Assembly: GCA_020631735.1 (NCBI GenBank)
Contig: CM036160.1
Coordinates: 117,348,680 to 117,412,679, forward strand
Length of the DNA: 64,000 nt
Reading direction: 5' to 3'
DNA from: Saccharum officinarum
Lineage: Eukaryota; Streptophyta; Magnoliopsida; Poales; Poaceae
Part shown: positions 34,991 to 46,878 of the stretch, one piece after another
Position numbering within the stretch: position 1 is the first letter of the stretch
Layout: every line of letters begins with the position of its first letter
The notes under the pieces: model-generated
What the model saw: the letters and a program-made list of their open reading frames with translations, nothing else
What the model was told of the DNA's origin: nothing
Databases searched by the model: none
Translations under genes and position numbers: made by a program

Positions 34991-37900
34991 ACGTAATTAT
35001 ACGAAATTAAGTAAGAAAATCTTCCACCGAGGCGGTTAATTTAACAAACTTAAGCCCGTATAACTCGAGATTCCGTGAAATCACGAAGGATTTCAAAACC
35101 ACTAACATACAACCAAGATCGTACTGATTTAGCAGCCACAATTCACACGATACATAAATCTGATCATAAAGGTAAGATACATCGGAGTTCGGAAATAGAA
35201 GTTATTACAACATAGTTCAACATAAAGTAGCGGAAGCAAATAATTTTACGCACACACACTTAGTTCAGTTACAGTGCCAGTCGATAGTCATGGTCCACAA
35301 AAGCAGTAGATAAGACTAACAGAGAGACCCTTGCCCAAGGTCCTAGTTGTCACCCATCGCCGGATACAGACAGTTGGAGCAGTACCCGTAGTACATCTGA
35401 CCATCTGCAACAACAATGGGAACAACGCCCTGAGTACGAGAATATACTCAGCTAGACTTACCCGTCGAAAACCAGAAATAAAATGACACCAAGGAGCATG
35501 CAAGGCTTTACATAGTGGATTGGCTTGACTCCTTTGCGAAAAGCACAAGTTGTTATGAGTAAACTAATCTAAGTCCTTTTTGCATCATATTTACTATAAC
35601 CTATTCAATCTAGGTAAGCACCTATGCTAAAGCAATCACTTGATTAACCATTAACATCAAAGGTTACCATCTCAGGTTTAGCATTTCCAACATTATACAC
35701 ATAACCATCCGTGTTCCATCATTAATACTACGATGCCATAGCTCGAGTCAAGTGCTCACTAACCGGGAGCGACGGCGATTCGAATCGAATTCCTATCCAG
35801 CTGGAGATTTATTCCTCACACAAACCATGCTTCCCCCGTCAGGGTCGCGTAGATCACCAATGACACTTTCCGAGAAGCCGCGGGATAACAATCATGGATC
35901 GCACTACCCAGGGACCGCCCGACTGCCAGGACGCACCTTGGGCTCACTCTTCGCGTCCCCGTACACCCCCTTCAACGCCAGTCTGCCAACCCGAGTTTAT
36001 CCCGGCTCAAAAAGTGTCGCTAGCTTCGCGGTCGAAAGGTACTTTATTCGGCCAGCTAAATGTGAGGCATGCGTTCAACATGACAAGAGGGACGAGCAAC
36101 GATCGGTCCTTAATCGACACAGACGGAATCACTATAGTCCAAAACCCTATAAGACTCCGCCCGGTCTCCGTTTATCCATCAACACTTGGTTACTTTTCAT
36201 GATCACAATTACAGCTAACCATAACCCGGTATCCACCTATAACTCGCAGGTGACAGGAAATCACCCGACTTCTACCGGTCTAAGCATGGCTAAGCAATTT
36301 ACTCGATCCTGACCTAACAGGGTAAAAGATAATCTGGTGGCCAAGGTAATAATGCAACAACGGTTTCACTCAACTCCTATAACTTAGTGCAACAATATAT
36401 AACTATAACTCATCCAATAAGAAATGACTTTGTATAAATTTAGGAGACTTAAAATGCTCCGGGGCTTGCCTTTTTCGAACGAACTAGGGTGGTGATCGAC
36501 GCACTCTGGCAGTTCCCCGCCTGACTCTTCCTCCTCGGGCACCTCCGGTGCCTGGGGTTCCTGCTGATCCGCCCAAACCTGCTCCTCCGGAACTGCTGCC
36601 TGCAACTCCTCCTGCGATCCTGTATGATGCAAGTGCATAAGGAAACATGCGAAGAATACATCTAATTGCGGTGGAGTGTTTTGATGACATGAGATGCAGA
36701 TGAGCACATGTAATGAGCAGTTTGAACATAATTATTTCTTCTACAAGGTAGTCAACATCATCCAAGGACATGTAACCTAAAACATACACCTTATCCTTCT
36801 ATTAGTTAGGCTACCATCTACACATACAATTGAACCTAAGCTACCAAAGCTTACCAACCTAGCTCATCCATAACATCAGCAAGGCATAATGATGCTTCAA
36901 AGATACACCAAACATATTTTATTTCTCTCAATTTCTCATAAAGAATAATCTTTTATTTCCTATTTAGCTAGGGTTACACAACAATACCTATCTCTGGTGT
37001 AGATAAAAATCTACAAAAATTACAGTAGACTACTCTTACCCTAACTAACCTATCACTAAATTTTCATGAGAATTGCACAAGTAAAACTGCCTGTACAAAA
37101 TAAACAAGCTATAGCCCAAATGTGAGCATGAATTTATTTTATACTAGAAAAAGTATCAAACAACAGATTTCACAATTTTCTTAGGTTACTAACAGTAAAC
37201 TAACATGCTACAAAAATTATCACATGTATGTTGTATACAATTTTTACTCTATAATAAAAATAACAGATATTACCAATAAAAAGCATTTGAACTACACTTC
37301 AGCATTTTTCCACAGAACATGCTTCACTAATATTTTTCCTAGAAAGTATATCACAATTAAAGATTAATGCCACAAGAATCACATTTTTCCCTTTATTATT
37401 TTATTTACTACACTTTTTCTAAGATATCAGCATTTATAACAATTAAATAAAAATGCACAGTAGAGTGTCACAAAAATCACATGAGATATTTTTAAACTGT
37501 AGATCTATTCAAAAGGAACATTTCACAATTTGTTTCATGATTTTTGGAGCTATAAAACTTGAGATACAATTTTTAGAAGCCTTTTTCAGATTTTCTGGAA
37601 ATCAATTTCTTTAAAACGAAAATCAAAACTGGCTTTAAACGCTACGTGCACCCCGCTGTGACACGCGAAACCGAAACACTGAGACAGACAGGCGGGACCC
37701 ATGGGTCAGACGGGCCCACCCGTCAGCCGCAGTCGGTCAGGGGCGGCGCAGACCACCGGGATCTCGCCGCCGGCGAGTCCTCCGACGACGGGGAGGGCAC
37801 CATCGTGCTCCTCTCACCGACGCGAACCCAGTGGTGCCCAGTGGGTGGCCAGACGAGCTCGGCATCGAGCTCGCCGGCGTGCATGGCGGCTCGGTGGCGC

Positions 37901-39001
37901 GGGATGCCGTCGGCCGACCAACTCCGACCGAGAGGAGCCGCGCGGAGGGGTCAGTGAGACTCGTGGTGCAAGTGGGGTGCTCGTGCGCTCGAGAAGTGGG
38001 CGAGAAGTGGCGTGGAGGGGTGCGGCCCACGGAGCGGGTTGCTCCGGTGAGCTCGGCCGGAACTCCGGCGAGCTATTACCGCGGAGGGAGGCCGAATCCT
38101 GGCGGGCTGTGGCGAGCACCGGACGCGCAACGACAAGGCGCAGCGAGGGTGAAGACGGAGGCGGAGGCGGTGAGCCGGAGCGGCGGCTAGGCGGTTGCGG
38201 AGCTCGGGAGCCGGCGATGGCAAGGCGGAGCTCGGCTGCTGCTGCTGCTGGCGGGCGAGGGAGAGAATGGAGGGGCAATCCGAGGAAGACGAGCGCGCGG
38301 AGGGGGGGTAAGCGGGCGCGGACGCTGCGGGGGCCACAGGGGCGCGTGTCGCGCAGCTCCGACGGCGTGCGGCCACGCGGCGACCGAGCGCTGCCGCGGC
38401 GCCACGACGCCACGCGCGGGCGCGCGCGCGCGGGGGCGGGAGGGAGACGACGCGGGCGCGGGCCGGGCCGCCAGCGAAGCTGGGCCGAAAGGGAAGCCGA
38501 AGCCCACTAAGGCAAAAATCTGATTTTTCTTTTTCAAAATATTTTCCAGATTTAATTCTTTGTTTAAAAATTGAATTTGGAGATGAAAAAGAGGTTTTCA
38601 GAAATTTGGCCCAAAATAAAAGTTGTTCAAAATTTTATTCTCTACAACTTTCATATAGAGCACTTTTCAAAATTCTCAATAGATTTTGAATTTGAGATTT
38701 AAAGTTAATTTTAAAATCAAAAACTCATTTACTTAGAATATTTTTAAAACAGAATTTGAGGAAAACTTGAATTCAAAATTTTGCTCCAATAATCAAGTTG
38801 ATTTATTCTAGATTATTTAAAATTGCTACTTCTCAAAAGTTCACCAACTTTTTAACACTTATATCAAAATTAGGGTTCCCATTTATTTGTTTTTCACATT
38901 AAATTTGAAAGAGCTACAAATCAATTAATGTTAATCATGCAATGATGCTGAATGCTTATGCTTTGAATGATAATGCATGCTTAACACCCAGGGGTGTTAT
39001 A
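34991..39001 (-). repeat. 3' LTR of the chromovirus (about 4.0 kb)
   Basis: The LTR starts on the minus strand at 39001 with TATAACACCCC, directly after the polypurine tract, and runs to the break in the Tat integrase at about 34990 (boundary approximate to 10 bp). The usual first dinucleotide TG reads TA here. A GC-rich block at about 37640-38510 gives long frames on both strands that have no recognised domain. A length of about 4 kb suits Tekay/Del-type LTRs. Confidence 0.7.
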
Positions 39002-39002
39002 G

Positions 39003-39014
39003 CCCTCCCCCCTT
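39003..39014 (-). promoter_or_regulatory. Polypurine tract
   Basis: AAGGGGGGAGGG on the minus strand, between the pol stop codon and the 3' LTR, is the plus-strand DNA priming site of the chromovirus. Confidence 0.85.
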
Positions 39015-41145
39015 ATAAGAATCTCGTCCCGAGATTTTGAGTTACGAACCACTTATCGTAAAAAGCTTTATACGCGGTTTGAAGATATTCTCCTTTTTTC
39101 CAAGAAGCATCGCTCTCATCATGGTGGCTCCATTGAATCTTGTAGGTTGTGACCACTTTATTTCGAGTGACTCGGTCCTTAGTATCCAGGACTCGAACCG
39201 GTTGCTCGCGATACTCCAAGTCTGCCTTGATCCGAACACCCTGAGGTTCTATCCTCTCCTCTGGAACACGCAGACACTTCTTCAGTTGAGACACGTGAAA
39301 AACGGGAAATATCGAACTCATCTCTTCTGGTAATTGCAACTTGTACGCCACGGGACCCTTTTTCTCTATGATCTGGTAGGGCCCTATATATCTTGCAGAC
39401 AGTTTCTTCTTGATTCCGAACCGTTTCTTCTTCATTGGGGTAACCTTCAAATAGACGTAGTCACCTACTTGGAACTCCAATGTTCTTCTTCTCTTGTCTG
39501 CATAACTCTTCTGACGAGACTGTGCAGCTTGCATGTTTTGTTGGATAACACGGACCTTTTTCTCTGTCTCATCGACAAAATCAATTCCATAAAACCTTCT
39601 TTCTCCAGGCTCTACCCAATTTAACGGTGTCCTGCACTTCCTGCCATACAAGGCTTCAAAAGGTGCCATCTTGATACTCTCTTGGTAACTGTTGTTGTAA
39701 GCGAATTCTGCCAATGGTAACCAAGATTCCCATGAGCCTCTGGATGATAGTACACAAGCTCTAAGCATATCCTCGAGTACCGCATTAACTCTTTCGGTTT
39801 GCCCATCCGTCTGTGGGTGGTAAGCTGTGCTACGAATCAAACTAGTACCCAAACCTTGATGCAGATGTTCCCAAAAGTGAGAGGTAAACTGCGAACCACG
39901 ATCGGACACAATCATTTTTGGTATCCCGTGCAGTCTGACAATCTCGGCAATGTACTTCTCTGCATATTGAGGTGGTCGGAATGTCGTCTTAACAGGCAGA
40001 AAGTGAGCTGTCTTGGTGAGACGATCTACTATTACCCAAATAGAATCATGCCCTTTTTGTGTGGTGGGGAGACCAGTGATAAAGTCCATACTTATATCGT
40101 CCCACTTCCAATCGGGTACCGACAAGGGTTGCAGAAGTCCTGCAGGTCTCATGTGAAGAGCTTTAACTCTACAACACATGTCGCAACGAGCAACGTATGC
40201 TGCAATTTCTTTTTTCATCTTAGTCCACCAATAACAGGGTCGCAAATCTTGATACATTTTACCACTTCCGGGGTGAATAGATAACTTAGAACGATGGGCC
40301 TCATCCATCAACTTGTTCTTAAGCTCTCTATCCTTAGGTACTACCAGGCGATCCTTGAACCATAACACTCCTTGGTCATCCAATCGAAAGTGTTTGGTGG
40401 GTTCTCTCTTCATCCTTTCTTTAATATGAAAGATTCCCTTATCTGTTTTCTGACCATCAATGATCTGGCTTTCCAGAGTACAACTGACCTGAACATTATG
40501 CAACACAGCAGGATGTAACAAATTGAACCCTTCTTCAAACAACGGTTGCACATCAATAGCATGGGATTTTCTGCTCAGTGCATCTGCTACTACATTAGCT
40601 TTTCCAGGGTGATAGTGCACGTTCAGATTATAGTCCTTTATCAACTCTAACCATCTCCGCTGTCGCATGTTCAACTCAGATTGGGTAAAGATGTATTTGA
40701 GACTCTTATGATCTGTGAAGATATTACACACATTACCCAACAGGTAGTGCCTCCAAATCTTTAGAGCATGTACCACTGCTGCAAGCTCTAAATCATGTGT
40801 AGGGTAGTTAACTTCATGCTTCTTCAATTGCCGTGAGGCGTAAGCAACGACTTTTCCATTTTGCATTAGCACACATCCTAACCCATTCTTGGATGCGTCA
40901 CAGAAAACATCAAACGGCTTTTCTATATCTGGCTGGGCCAGAACAGGAGCAGTGGTCAACAACATCCGCAAGTTACGGAAGGCTGCTTCGCACTCCTCTG
41001 TCCATACAAACTTATGATCCTTCTGTAACAGGCTTGTCATTGGTTTGGCAATCTTCGAGAAATCTGGTATGAAGCGACGGTAGTAACCGGCTAAACCAAG
41101 AAAACTGCGAACTTCGTTAACCGAAATTGGTGACTTCCAGTTCAT
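39013..41145 (-). CDS. Chromovirus pol: RNase H, integrase and chromodomain
   Basis: An uninterrupted 710-codon frame starting at MNWKSPISV, a methionine internal to pol rather than a true start. RNase H begins near [13 protein letters not shown] and ends at ADALSRK. Integrase has an H-H-C-C zinc finger (C..C in DMCCR), a core with the D-D-E residues ([21 protein letters not shown] context), then a GPY/F region (YIGPYQI). The C-terminal segment ending in [10 protein letters not shown] resembles a type II chromodomain. The stop codon is at 39013-39015. The rest of pol lies upstream at 41142-41961, out of frame. Confidence 0.88.
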   Translation of the reverse strand: MNWKSPISVNEVRSFLGLAGYYRRFIPDFSKIAKPMTSLLQKDHKFVWTEECEAAFRNLRMLLTTAPVLAQPDIEKPFDVFCDASKNGLGCVLMQNGKVVAYASRQLKKHEVNYPTHDLELAAVVHALKIWRHYLLGNVCNIFTDHKSLKYIFTQSELNMRQRRWLELIKDYNLNVHYHPGKANVVADALSRKSHAIDVQPLFEEGFNLLHPAVLHNVQVSCTLESQIIDGQKTDKGIFHIKERMKREPTKHFRLDDQGVLWFKDRLVVPKDRELKNKLMDEAHRSKLSIHPGSGKMYQDLRPCYWWTKMKKEIAAYVARCDMCCRVKALHMRPAGLLQPLSVPDWKWDDISMDFITGLPTTQKGHDSIWVIVDRLTKTAHFLPVKTTFRPPQYAEKYIAEIVRLHGIPKMIVSDRGSQFTSHFWEHLHQGLGTSLIRSTAYHPQTDGQTERVNAVLEDMLRACVLSSRGSWESWLPLAEFAYNNSYQESIKMAPFEALYGRKCRTPLNWVEPGERRFYGIDFVDETEKKVRVIQQNMQAAQSRQKSYADKRRRTLEFQVGDYVYLKVTPMKKKRFGIKKKLSARYIGPYQIIEKKGPVAYKLQLPEEMSSIFPVFHVSQLKKCLRVPEERIEPQGVRIKADLEYREQPVRVLDTKDRVTRNKVVTTYKIQWSHHDESDASWKKGEYLQTAYKAFYDKWFVTQNLGTRFL

Positions 41146-41961
41146 AACCTCTTGTACCTTACTGGGTCGACAGAAATGCCATTTTCAGACAACACGTGGC
41201 CGAGAAAAGGAACTGTCCTAAGCCAGAACTCACACTTGCTGAACTTAGCATACAGTCGATGTTCTCTGAGTCTAGTCAAGACTATCCTGAGGTGTTCCGC
41301 ATGTTCTTCTTCATTTTCTGAGTATATCAGTATGTCATCAATGAACACTATCACAAACTTGTCCAACTCGGGCATGAAAACCGAATTCATCAGGTACATA
41401 AAATATACAGGAGCATTTGTCAACCGAAGGACATGACAAGATACTCGTACAAACCATATCTGGTAGAGAACGCAGTCTTAGGCACATCCTGCGGCCTAAT
41501 CTTTATCTGGTGGTACCCTGATCTCAGATCTATTTTAGAGAACACTTTGCTTTGGACAATTGGTCAAACAAGATATCAATCCGAGGAAAGGATACTTGTT
41601 TTTAATGTCACTGCATTCAGTGGCCGATAATCCACGCACATGCGTAAGGAGTTATCCTTCTTCTTTTTCACAAACAGAGCGGGGCATCCCCATTCGGACG
41701 AGCTGGGACGAATCAACCTTTCCTTAGCAAATCCTGAAGTTGCTTTTTCAGTTCTGCTAACTCATTGGGAGGCATCCGATAAGGCCTTCTTGAAATCGGT
41801 GCTGTTCCTGGAATTAACTCAATGGCAAACTCAACCTCCCGGTCTGGTGAGTCCAGGTAACTCCTCTGGAAACACATCTGGAAACTCACAGACCACTGGA
41901 ATCTGGACTAGCAGAGTAGTTTGTACCGCACAAGATGTGCTAGCTAGGTCTACCTCCGAGG
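41142..41961 (-). pseudogene. Chromovirus reverse transcriptase, frame broken by small deletions
   Basis: The catalytic FIDDILIYS is encoded at about 41330-41360 and the end of RT joins the pol frame near 41145. RT similarity continues to the contig edge but jumps frame at several places: near 41160, 41435, 41590, 41605, 41730 and 41845. Each jump fits a loss of one or two bases, mostly in a short homopolymer. Because the next 2.1 kb is fully open, read error at the contig end is as likely as real decay. Confidence 0.75.
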
Positions 41962-42061
41962 NNNNNNNNNNNNNNNNNNNNNNNNNNNNNNNNNNNNNNN
42001 NNNNNNNNNNNNNNNNNNNNNNNNNNNNNNNNNNNNNNNNNNNNNNNNNNNNNNNNNNNNN
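41962..42061. other. Assembly gap (100 N)
   Basis: Exactly 100 N. On its left is the chromovirus RT; on its right is the middle of the Tat LTR in reverse orientation. The two sides do not continue one another. Confidence 0.98.
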
Positions 42062-42476
42062 TTGTTCCCGCGTTGACCCATGTCGTAGCCATGCCGGTCG
42101 GTGGTAGTAGGTAACCGCATTGAATGCTATGGCTTTTGTCCTGGGTAGGTAAAGAAAGGGTGTCGAGGGAGCCGGGGCGCGGTCGAGGCGCCCCGTCGAG
42201 CGGGCCTCGTACGAGTCGGAGCCGGGGCGCGTCGAGGCGCCCCGTCGAGCGGGCCTCGTACGAGTCGGAGCCGGGGCTGCGGTCGAGCGCCCCGTCGAGC
42301 GGGCCTCGTACGAGTCGGAGCCGGGGCGCGGTCGAGGCGCCCCGTCGAGCGGGCCTCGTACGAGTCGAGAGCGGGCGCGGTCGAGGCGCCCGTCGAGCGG
42401 GCTATCTTTCATTGTGGTTTCGGTTATGTTAGTGTTTTGGCGATAGGTGGGTACCCCCGTACTGTTGGTACCGACA
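42062..42476 (-). repeat. Partial Tat LTR (arm B), with eroded 50-bp tandem array
   Basis: Outer part of the same LTR as at 28393, ending in ...CCGACA at 42471-42476 on the plus strand and followed by CAAGT, the complement of the arm A target site. The tandem array at about 42171-42401 has the same units but many one-base gains and losses. The rest of the LTR is cut off by the contig edge. Confidence 0.85.
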
Positions 42477-43341
42477 CAAGTGTTTCAACTGTTTTCGAAT
42501 GTATATTGCAAATATTTCATTTGGATGTTTCAAAAGTAGATTGGTTGTTGCATCTCCCTTCTCGCTTTCTATTGCCTCACCTCGGTATCTCCTCCTCTTC
42601 TCGATGCGGGTGATGTTTGGGGGACGTGGGCCCGCATGGAGACGGGCGCGTGGGTGGGGCGAGTCGTTCTAGCGGCGCAGAATCCAGCGGGTGGGGCGTG
42701 TGAAACGGAGCAGGCACAAACAATAATCTCCACCCACTTCTCATTCTTCCAATAGCCAAACCAAAAAGTATTCAATATTTATTCTTTGCACTGGGTGCCT
42801 GAATAAGCTACAGGTGCTTAGGTTCTAAGCTAGCACCTTTGTTCTAACATATTGCATATCTTCTACTAGTACTTCGTTCTATCTTCCTTGCACCGTCTTA
42901 GTATGCACATTTGAGCTGCCCTTACCGCTTTCCGACTCTCGTGGTTCTTCATGGGGGGAGAATTTAGACCGTTTGGTTTGGAGGTTCAGCAAGATAAGGT
43001 GGCTCCTGTCCTAGTTTTAAGCCATGTAATTGTTTTGTCTTATGCTAGGCTAAGGGAGACCGAAACATCAGTGTTTTATGTTTTGGTTTGAGAAAACTTA
43101 TAAGCGAGACCATATGTTAACATATGAGGTCCACTCGTTGGATTCTCTTTTTTCATATCTTGTCCTTCCTCTTTTCTTTGCCCCATTATCTTCTTGCCTC
43201 CTCCCGCGCCCCACGCTGCCGCACTCCCCCTGGCATTTTTAGGTGCCAGGCACCCACCATTACCGGGTTTCCAACGTCAATGGAAAATCATGAAGGTGGT
43301 GCTCAAGCCGAGTCGAAGATCGTCAATGCCGAAGTATACTA
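42477..43341. other. Intergenic DNA (arm B copy of 27524-28392)
   Basis: Same content as arm A: no gene, and a CACTA-like subterminal fragment near 42480-42560. Confidence 0.4.
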
Positions 43342-43640
43342 AGGTCAGTCTTAGTGGAGAGTTTCATTGCATTGTTTATATGACTGTCATATCATATAGA
43401 ATGAAATGAAACTTGGATAAACACCCACTCTCAATGCAAATTTCATTATATGGATTTATGGTTTTATAGACATTTAATTTTGTGACTCATAAAAGTTGGT
43501 AATCGTGTCCAGAGAATTTCATCCCCGTAAAGCTCAATTCTTCTCTCCTTTTATTAAAATGTTGTCATGTCATTAAAAAATACATAAACAGGATATTAAA
43601 TACAAATAAAACTCCCAATGAGACTATCGTAAAGGCCATG
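43342..43640. mobile_element. MITE-like inverted-repeat element (arm B)
   Basis: Counterpart of 27225-27523 in the opposite orientation. Confidence 0.5.
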
Positions 43641-43884
43641 CTCATATTCTCATGTGCCTCACACGCTTGCATGAAAGAGCACCCGTCCATGGTGGCATGA
43701 GCTTAACCACCAAAATTGCAGGGATGGCTTGATTATCTTTAGAGAATATGCTCCGGTCGGATGTCTCCATCCCTGTGTATCTCTAATCTAATTAAAACAC
43801 CTTTGGGAAATGTATCTTTTTTATTTTATCCCTCAGTCCTCCCGATCAAAACAGTCTTAAAAAGTTCATCCGAAAATACAAGCA

Positions 43885-44221
43885 GGCCTTGTTTAGGTCA
43901 TTCCTCTAAAGTTTAGTCCCTATCATATCGTATGTTTGACATATGTATGGAGTATTAAATATAGACTAAAAAGATAACTAATTGCACAGATTGTGACTAC
44001 TTTGCGAGACGAATTTTTTAAACCTAATTGGTCCATGATATGTCAACGTGATGCTACAGTAAAGCTACAATACACATGTGCTAAAGATGAATTAATTAGG
44101 CTTAATAAATTCATCTCACGGATTTCTAAGGACTTCTGTAATTTGTTTTATTATTACTATCCGAACATTACTACGTGATACCTCTAAATTTTAAATTTTA
44201 GCCCCTAAATTTAAACGCACC
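43885..44221. mobile_element. Tourist-like MITE (arm B)
   Basis: Counterpart of 26644-26980; GGCCTTGTTTAGG end at 43885. Confidence 0.7.
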
Positions 44222-45035
44222 GTGCTACTGGTCCATACTCCAGGTATAGCTACCGTCCCGGGAGCTAAAAGGTCAATTATTGACCTCCTCCCAGCATCTG
44301 GGGCGTGCGACAATTATTGCCCGTTGCCGAGGACACGACTAGTATTATCGTTGCAGCAAGTACCATTATCTACTGTCAGTACATTATGGCTCGCGAGAAC
44401 GACGGACGCCCGAACCGTCTCTGCTTTCTTTTTGCAAACAAGAAAGGGTCTTCGAGGCTGTCCGCACTGGCTCCTCCAAAACCGTCCGCTATCCAAGATT
44501 TAGTATCGTTTACAGTAAAAAAAAATCCATGCACCGTATACTCTATCTGATCTGCTATCTCGCGTCATCCGCTGAATTTAACGAGATAGCGGGCGTACGG
44601 CAGGACCGGCCCCACCACGTGAGGAGAGCATGTGCGGGATTGCAGGAGAGAGAAGAGAGAGGTGAGAGCATGTTTATGCGGGCCTCACTTTTTCAACACT
44701 AAAAAAATGTTATAACTCATAAACTAAAAAAACAAATTAAATTCTGATTGCACCATTAAATTCGTTTCAATAAATCCTTCAAAACAAGATCTCACATGAA
44801 TATATTTAGATAAAGTGACAAGTGAGACCCACAGAAGATAGAGGATGATATAAAAGATGGATAAATACGGAAGAATTAAGTATAGAGGAAAGAATCTTGA
44901 TGATAATACAGTAGGAACTACTATAACAGTACAAAGCGCGTACGATGTACAACATCAATTGATACGGATAAGTCATAAATGGATAAGACCCCCATGCACC
45001 GTCCAAGCCATTCCACTCCCGTCCGTGACGATATA
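44222..45035. other. Intergenic DNA (arm B)
   Basis: Counterpart of 25829-26643. No gene. Small substitutions and a one-base length difference separate the arms. Confidence 0.4.
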
Positions 45036-45265
45036 GGGGGTGTTTGATTTGAGGAGTTAAAGTTTAACAAACACTGTAACACTTTCGTCTTATTTGATAA
45101 AAAGTTTCCAATCTTGGACTAATTAGGCTTAATAGATTCGTCTCGTAAATTACTCCTAATCTGTGTCGACATGCATGCAATTAGTCTACATTTAGTACTC
45201 CATGCATTTGAGGGAACATTGATGTGATGAGAGTTAAACTTAACACATTGAAACCAAACAGGCCC
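45036..45265. mobile_element. Tourist-like MITE (arm B)
   Basis: Counterpart of 25599-25828 with the same flanking trinucleotide. Confidence 0.8.
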
Positions 45266-45284
45266 ATATTATAACTACTGACTA

Positions 45285-45425
45285 CTCGCTCCATTTTAAA
45301 TTATAGGTTATTTTGATTTTTGATACATTATTTTTTCTATGTATATAGATATAACATATGTTTAAATATATAACAAAATCTATATAAAAAAAGTTAAAAT
45401 AACTTATAATCTAGAGAAGAGGGAG
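45285..45425. mobile_element. Stowaway MITE (arm B), TSD TA
   Basis: Counterpart of 25439-25579, flanked by TA on both sides. Confidence 0.88.
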
Positions 45426-46674
45426 TACATTCCTTCTTCGCCGTTTATAAATTTTTGAGTAGCACTGCCGTACATATATCATGGTCTGACCACTTAAGCT
45501 CGAGATTGTACCCTATCATATCGCGACGGACAAATGTGTGACTCGTCTTTTTACTCAACTTTTTTACTCATAACAATGCACACAATAGCCACCTATTAAT
45601 TTCAGCCCAATCAATCTTCAGTCATTTTTCTATACGAAATTAATCTTTTATTGTATATAGTAGGACTTGAAATTTATTTGATTTATATGAAATAAGGTTG
45701 AGTCAAGTCTATTTAAATATTATCATTGACACGGTCTGAGCCCTCTCTTTGGAGTAGATTTTGCCTAGATTCCGGTACAAGAATTCCGTTGCACCCCTTC
45801 AAATGTGGGAGTAGTGGGAATGGGCACCTATCGCACCATTTTTATATGCAAGAAAAATTGACTCATAGGGAGTTGTGGGAAAAAATTCTCGATTCTCTTC
45901 TTCAAACCCTCCTAACCTGCCTTACGGACGTTGACCCCTACTTTCCGCGATGTCATTGCTGCTCCTCATCTCATCGGTGCACCACCCCCGCCGCCCATCC
46001 TCGCTGTCGCTGTCCCCCCTCGTGCCTCCTCCTACGCGCCTACATTGGCTCCCCCTCCTTGTGCCAATGGCCATCCTCCTCCCTGTGCCGCCGCTCAAGC
46101 CCCCTCCTCAAGCCTAGGGGCGGACCCAACCTTAGTCCACATAGGTCCAAGCCTATCATAAATTTTTTTCGATCGAATCATTAGTACTAGTTATAATTTG
46201 AAGGCCCAAACTAAAAAAATTCAACATCATAAAGTACTTCTATCTCCATACTATCCTCTGTTCGGTTGATGCTCTCTTGCGCTCAACCTCAGTTGAGTTT
46301 GAATTATGTATTCGATTATACCATATTAAATACGAGATATTTCAATAGATATACCCTGGATTCAAATCCTAGGTCTGTCACTGTTTACACCGACGCCGGC
46401 CCCTTGTAGCGTTGTCACCAAGCTCCCCTTCTTCACACCGGCGTCCATTCCTCTCCTTGCATCGGCGGTGCTATCTACCTCTAACTTGACGGAGGAGGCG
46501 ATATAATTTGAGCTCGAGCAACACGTCTCTCGTGGTAGAGAAGATGGAGACATGACCACGGATCCCCAAACAGTACCATTTTTGCCCCAAAATTCTTATG
46601 GAAGTTAGCTATGAGAGAAAGCTAATATAAGCTTGTATGGTTGAAATAAGTTGTCCTAAACAAAATTTTGATCA
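45426..46674. other. Intergenic DNA (arm B)
   Basis: Counterpart of 24189-25438. The Pro/Ala-rich frame reappears at about 45726-46184 with an altered C-terminus because of an indel, which argues against it being a real gene. Confidence 0.35.
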
Positions 46675-46878
46675 GGGCACTCACAATGCAAGACTCTATT
46701 GTAGAGTCCAAGACTATTTATTACACCCTATTTATGGTATTTTGCTGATGTGGTAACATATTTATTGAAGAAAGAGGAAAAAAACAAGACTTCAAGTCTT
46801 ATTTAGACTCTAAGTCCACAATATTCAAGGTAATAAATAGCTTTAGACTCTATAATAAAGTCTGCAATATGAGTGCTC
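46675..46878. mobile_element. Tourist-like MITE (arm B)
   Basis: Counterpart of 23985-24188 with the same GGGCACTC/GAGTGCTC ends. Confidence 0.8.

Larger units (their letters stand above)
28393..35000 (+). mobile_element. Tat-lineage Ty3/gypsy LTR retrotransposon, 5' LTR to integrase, interrupted
   Basis: Visible in order: 5' LTR (28393-29490), primer-binding site, gag, aspartic protease, reverse transcriptase, a degraded first RNase H, a second archaeal-type RNase H, and the start of integrase (zinc finger). At about 34990 the integrase is cut by another element. This domain order with two RNase H regions is typical of the plant Tat lineage. The pol region has three in-frame stops and apparent frameshifts, so the copy is dead. 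The remaining integrase and the 3' LTR are not in the window. Confidence 0.9.
34991..41961 (-). mobile_element. Ty3/gypsy chromovirus (Tekay/Del-like), minus strand, 5' part missing
   Basis: Read on the minus strand: reverse transcriptase (from the contig edge), RNase H, integrase, type II chromodomain-like C-terminus, polypurine tract, then a 3' LTR of about 4.0 kb. It interrupts the integrase of the plus-strand Tat element and so inserted later. The 5' LTR, gag and protease lie beyond the gap at 41962. Confidence 0.85.

Noticed and set aside
37646..38537. Long frames of up to 269 codons on both strands at about 38 kb
   Set aside because: They lie in the GC-rich part of the chromovirus LTR, overlap on both strands, and are low-complexity in composition.
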